From assembly GCA_964057225.1 (NCBI GenBank), contig OZ059897.1, forward strand, positions 3,162,001 through 3,226,000: a stretch of DNA of 64,000 nt, written 5' to 3'. The stretch is from Auanema rhodensis. Its lineage: Eukaryota > Nematoda > Chromadorea > Rhabditida > Rhabditidae. The translations under genes were made by a program, and so were the position numbers. This document shows positions 63,882 to 64,000 of this stretch, one piece after another (position 1 is the first letter of the stretch; every line of letters begins with the position of its first letter). The notes beneath the pieces were generated by a model. That model worked only from the letters and a program-made list of their open reading frames with translations. It did no database searches and was not told where the DNA came from.

Positions 63882-64000
63882 AGCAATGTTGAGTGTACAT
63901 GGGAACTCAACATACACTAATGCATTATTTTTCAAATGATCATAACTTATTTTTGTATAGAGCGTTTCTCAATGCAGTAAAGTGCATTCGATGCGGATTT
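63882..64000 (+). repeat. Partial monomer at the window edge (M183)
   Basis: The first 119 bases of a unit of the CAAATGATC/GCAGTAAAG type. It is cut by the window end and not by any biological junction, so the array continues to the right. Confidence 0.95.

Larger units (their letters stand above)
1..64000 (+). repeat. Satellite DNA array, 351-bp tandem monomer (182 complete copies plus a partial)
   Basis: The same unit, beginning AGCAATGTTGAGTG, recurs every 351 bases from base 1 to the end of the window, always in this orientation. Unit starts fall exactly on 1+351k (checked for example at 7021, 14041, 21061, 28081, 35101, 42121) until one base is lost near 49833, after which the register is one base earlier. 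That gives 182 full monomers and 119 bases of another. Copies differ by scattered substitutions, by eye a few per cent between subtypes and less within one. A representative unit has 112 G+C of 351 bases. No inverted monomer, transposon, gene or unique spacer interrupts the array. The choice of base 1 as unit start is arbitrary. Such arrays typically form centromeric or other constitutive heterochromatin; that location is inferred. The satellite family is not one I recognise. Confidence 0.99.
54405..64000 (+). repeat. Array segment M156-M183: right-end family with GCAGTAAAG
   Basis: A C monomer with CAAATGATC and ATGCAGTAAAG is always preceded by a GAAGAAGTAG monomer; in all but the last, cut-off case it is followed by A/CAAACT. 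The series occurs at M158-M160, M169-M171, M179-M181 and M182-M183. M158-M162 match M169-M173 (offset 3861 bp), both ending in an A monomer with CAAACTATC. M169 and M179 share GTCAAGATG, and M171 and M181 share TTGGTCAAAA, so these two are the closest relatives (offset 3510 bp). M164-M168 alternate CAAACT and B/CCATCAT monomers. M156 and M178 are chimeras. Confidence 0.85.

Noticed and set aside
1-64000. CRISPR array
   Set aside because: The repeated unit is 351 bp with no short repeat plus unique spacer layout, and there are no cas genes.
1-64000. Identity with known satellites (human alpha satellite, Drosophila 359-bp 1.688 family)
   Set aside because: Unit length and the motifs I can recall do not match either. 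I have no database access, so other families cannot be excluded.
1-64000. Telomeric repeats (TTAGG, TTAGGG or similar)
   Set aside because: No tandem runs of such short units are present; isolated TTAG strings are part of the monomer.
1-64000. Transposon-derived array (terminal repeats, target duplications or transposase fragments)
   Set aside because: Monomers join head to tail without spacers, target duplications or coding remains. The inverted repeat near the unit start is short and internal, not a pair of element ends.
1-64000. Strict clustering of the whole window into one higher-order repeat of 18 monomers
   Set aside because: The 6318-bp offset recurs several times in the left 25 kb, but the order of subtypes is not kept at that spacing over the rest of the window.

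Overview
The whole 64 kb window is one satellite DNA array. I see no genuine gene, RNA gene, mobile element or unique sequence in it. A 351-bp, AT-rich unit (about 32% G+C) is repeated head to tail, always in the same orientation. Taking base 1 as the start of a unit, there are 182 complete monomers and a 119-base partial one (63882-64000). 181 monomers are 351 bp by register and one (49492-49841) is 350 bp. Both ends of the window lie inside the array, so its true size and flanks are unknown. In this annotation Mn means the n-th monomer: Mn starts at 1+351(n-1) up to M142, and one base earlier than that from M143 on.

Organism: a megabase-style satellite with a roughly dinucleosome-length unit points to a eukaryote. 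The AT-rich unit with no CpG shortage fits an invertebrate, perhaps an insect, but I do not recognise the family and cannot name a species. A centromeric, pericentromeric or other heterochromatic location is the usual setting for such arrays and is inferred here.

Layout: monomers differ by a limited set of linked substitutions, which lets them be sorted into recurring subtypes. I name them as follows (positions within the monomer). A: GTAAAT at 74-79 with G92. B: ATTTTCTG at 67-74, usually T125 and T187. C: ACTTATTTTTGTATAG. D: ACTAATTTTTGTATAG, usually with T131, A157 and G190. E: GTTAAT at 74-79. F: AATTTCTG. G: TTATTTTTGTAAAT. K: GTATAG with T89, often G29 and A60. 3' halves vary semi-independently: CAAACTGAAGAATTG, GAAGAAGTAG with ...TTTAAG, TTTGCC, CTTAAA, CTCTGTC, ACATCC.

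There is no single fixed higher-order repeat. The array is a patchwork of local multimers: dimers (7021-9126 and 13339-15444; 4564-5967), trimers (9127-11583; 31591-33696; the D/B/G trimer around 35452-47034), and copied blocks of three to eight monomers (for example 11233-13338 = 15445-17550, and 36856-38961 = 45982-48087). Subtypes are regional: K occurs only in the left 24 kb, TATTGTGC monomers only from 28.8 kb on, and GCAGTAAAG monomers only after 55.4 kb. This is what repeated unequal exchange and gene conversion would leave.

The three longest open reading frames (about 70-75 codons) are accidents of single substitutions that remove stop codons, and I do not call them genes. I found no sign of a new protein-based system. 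The points of interest are the array's organisation, its near-total lack of length change, its unevenly distributed variation, and a conserved inverted repeat in every monomer.
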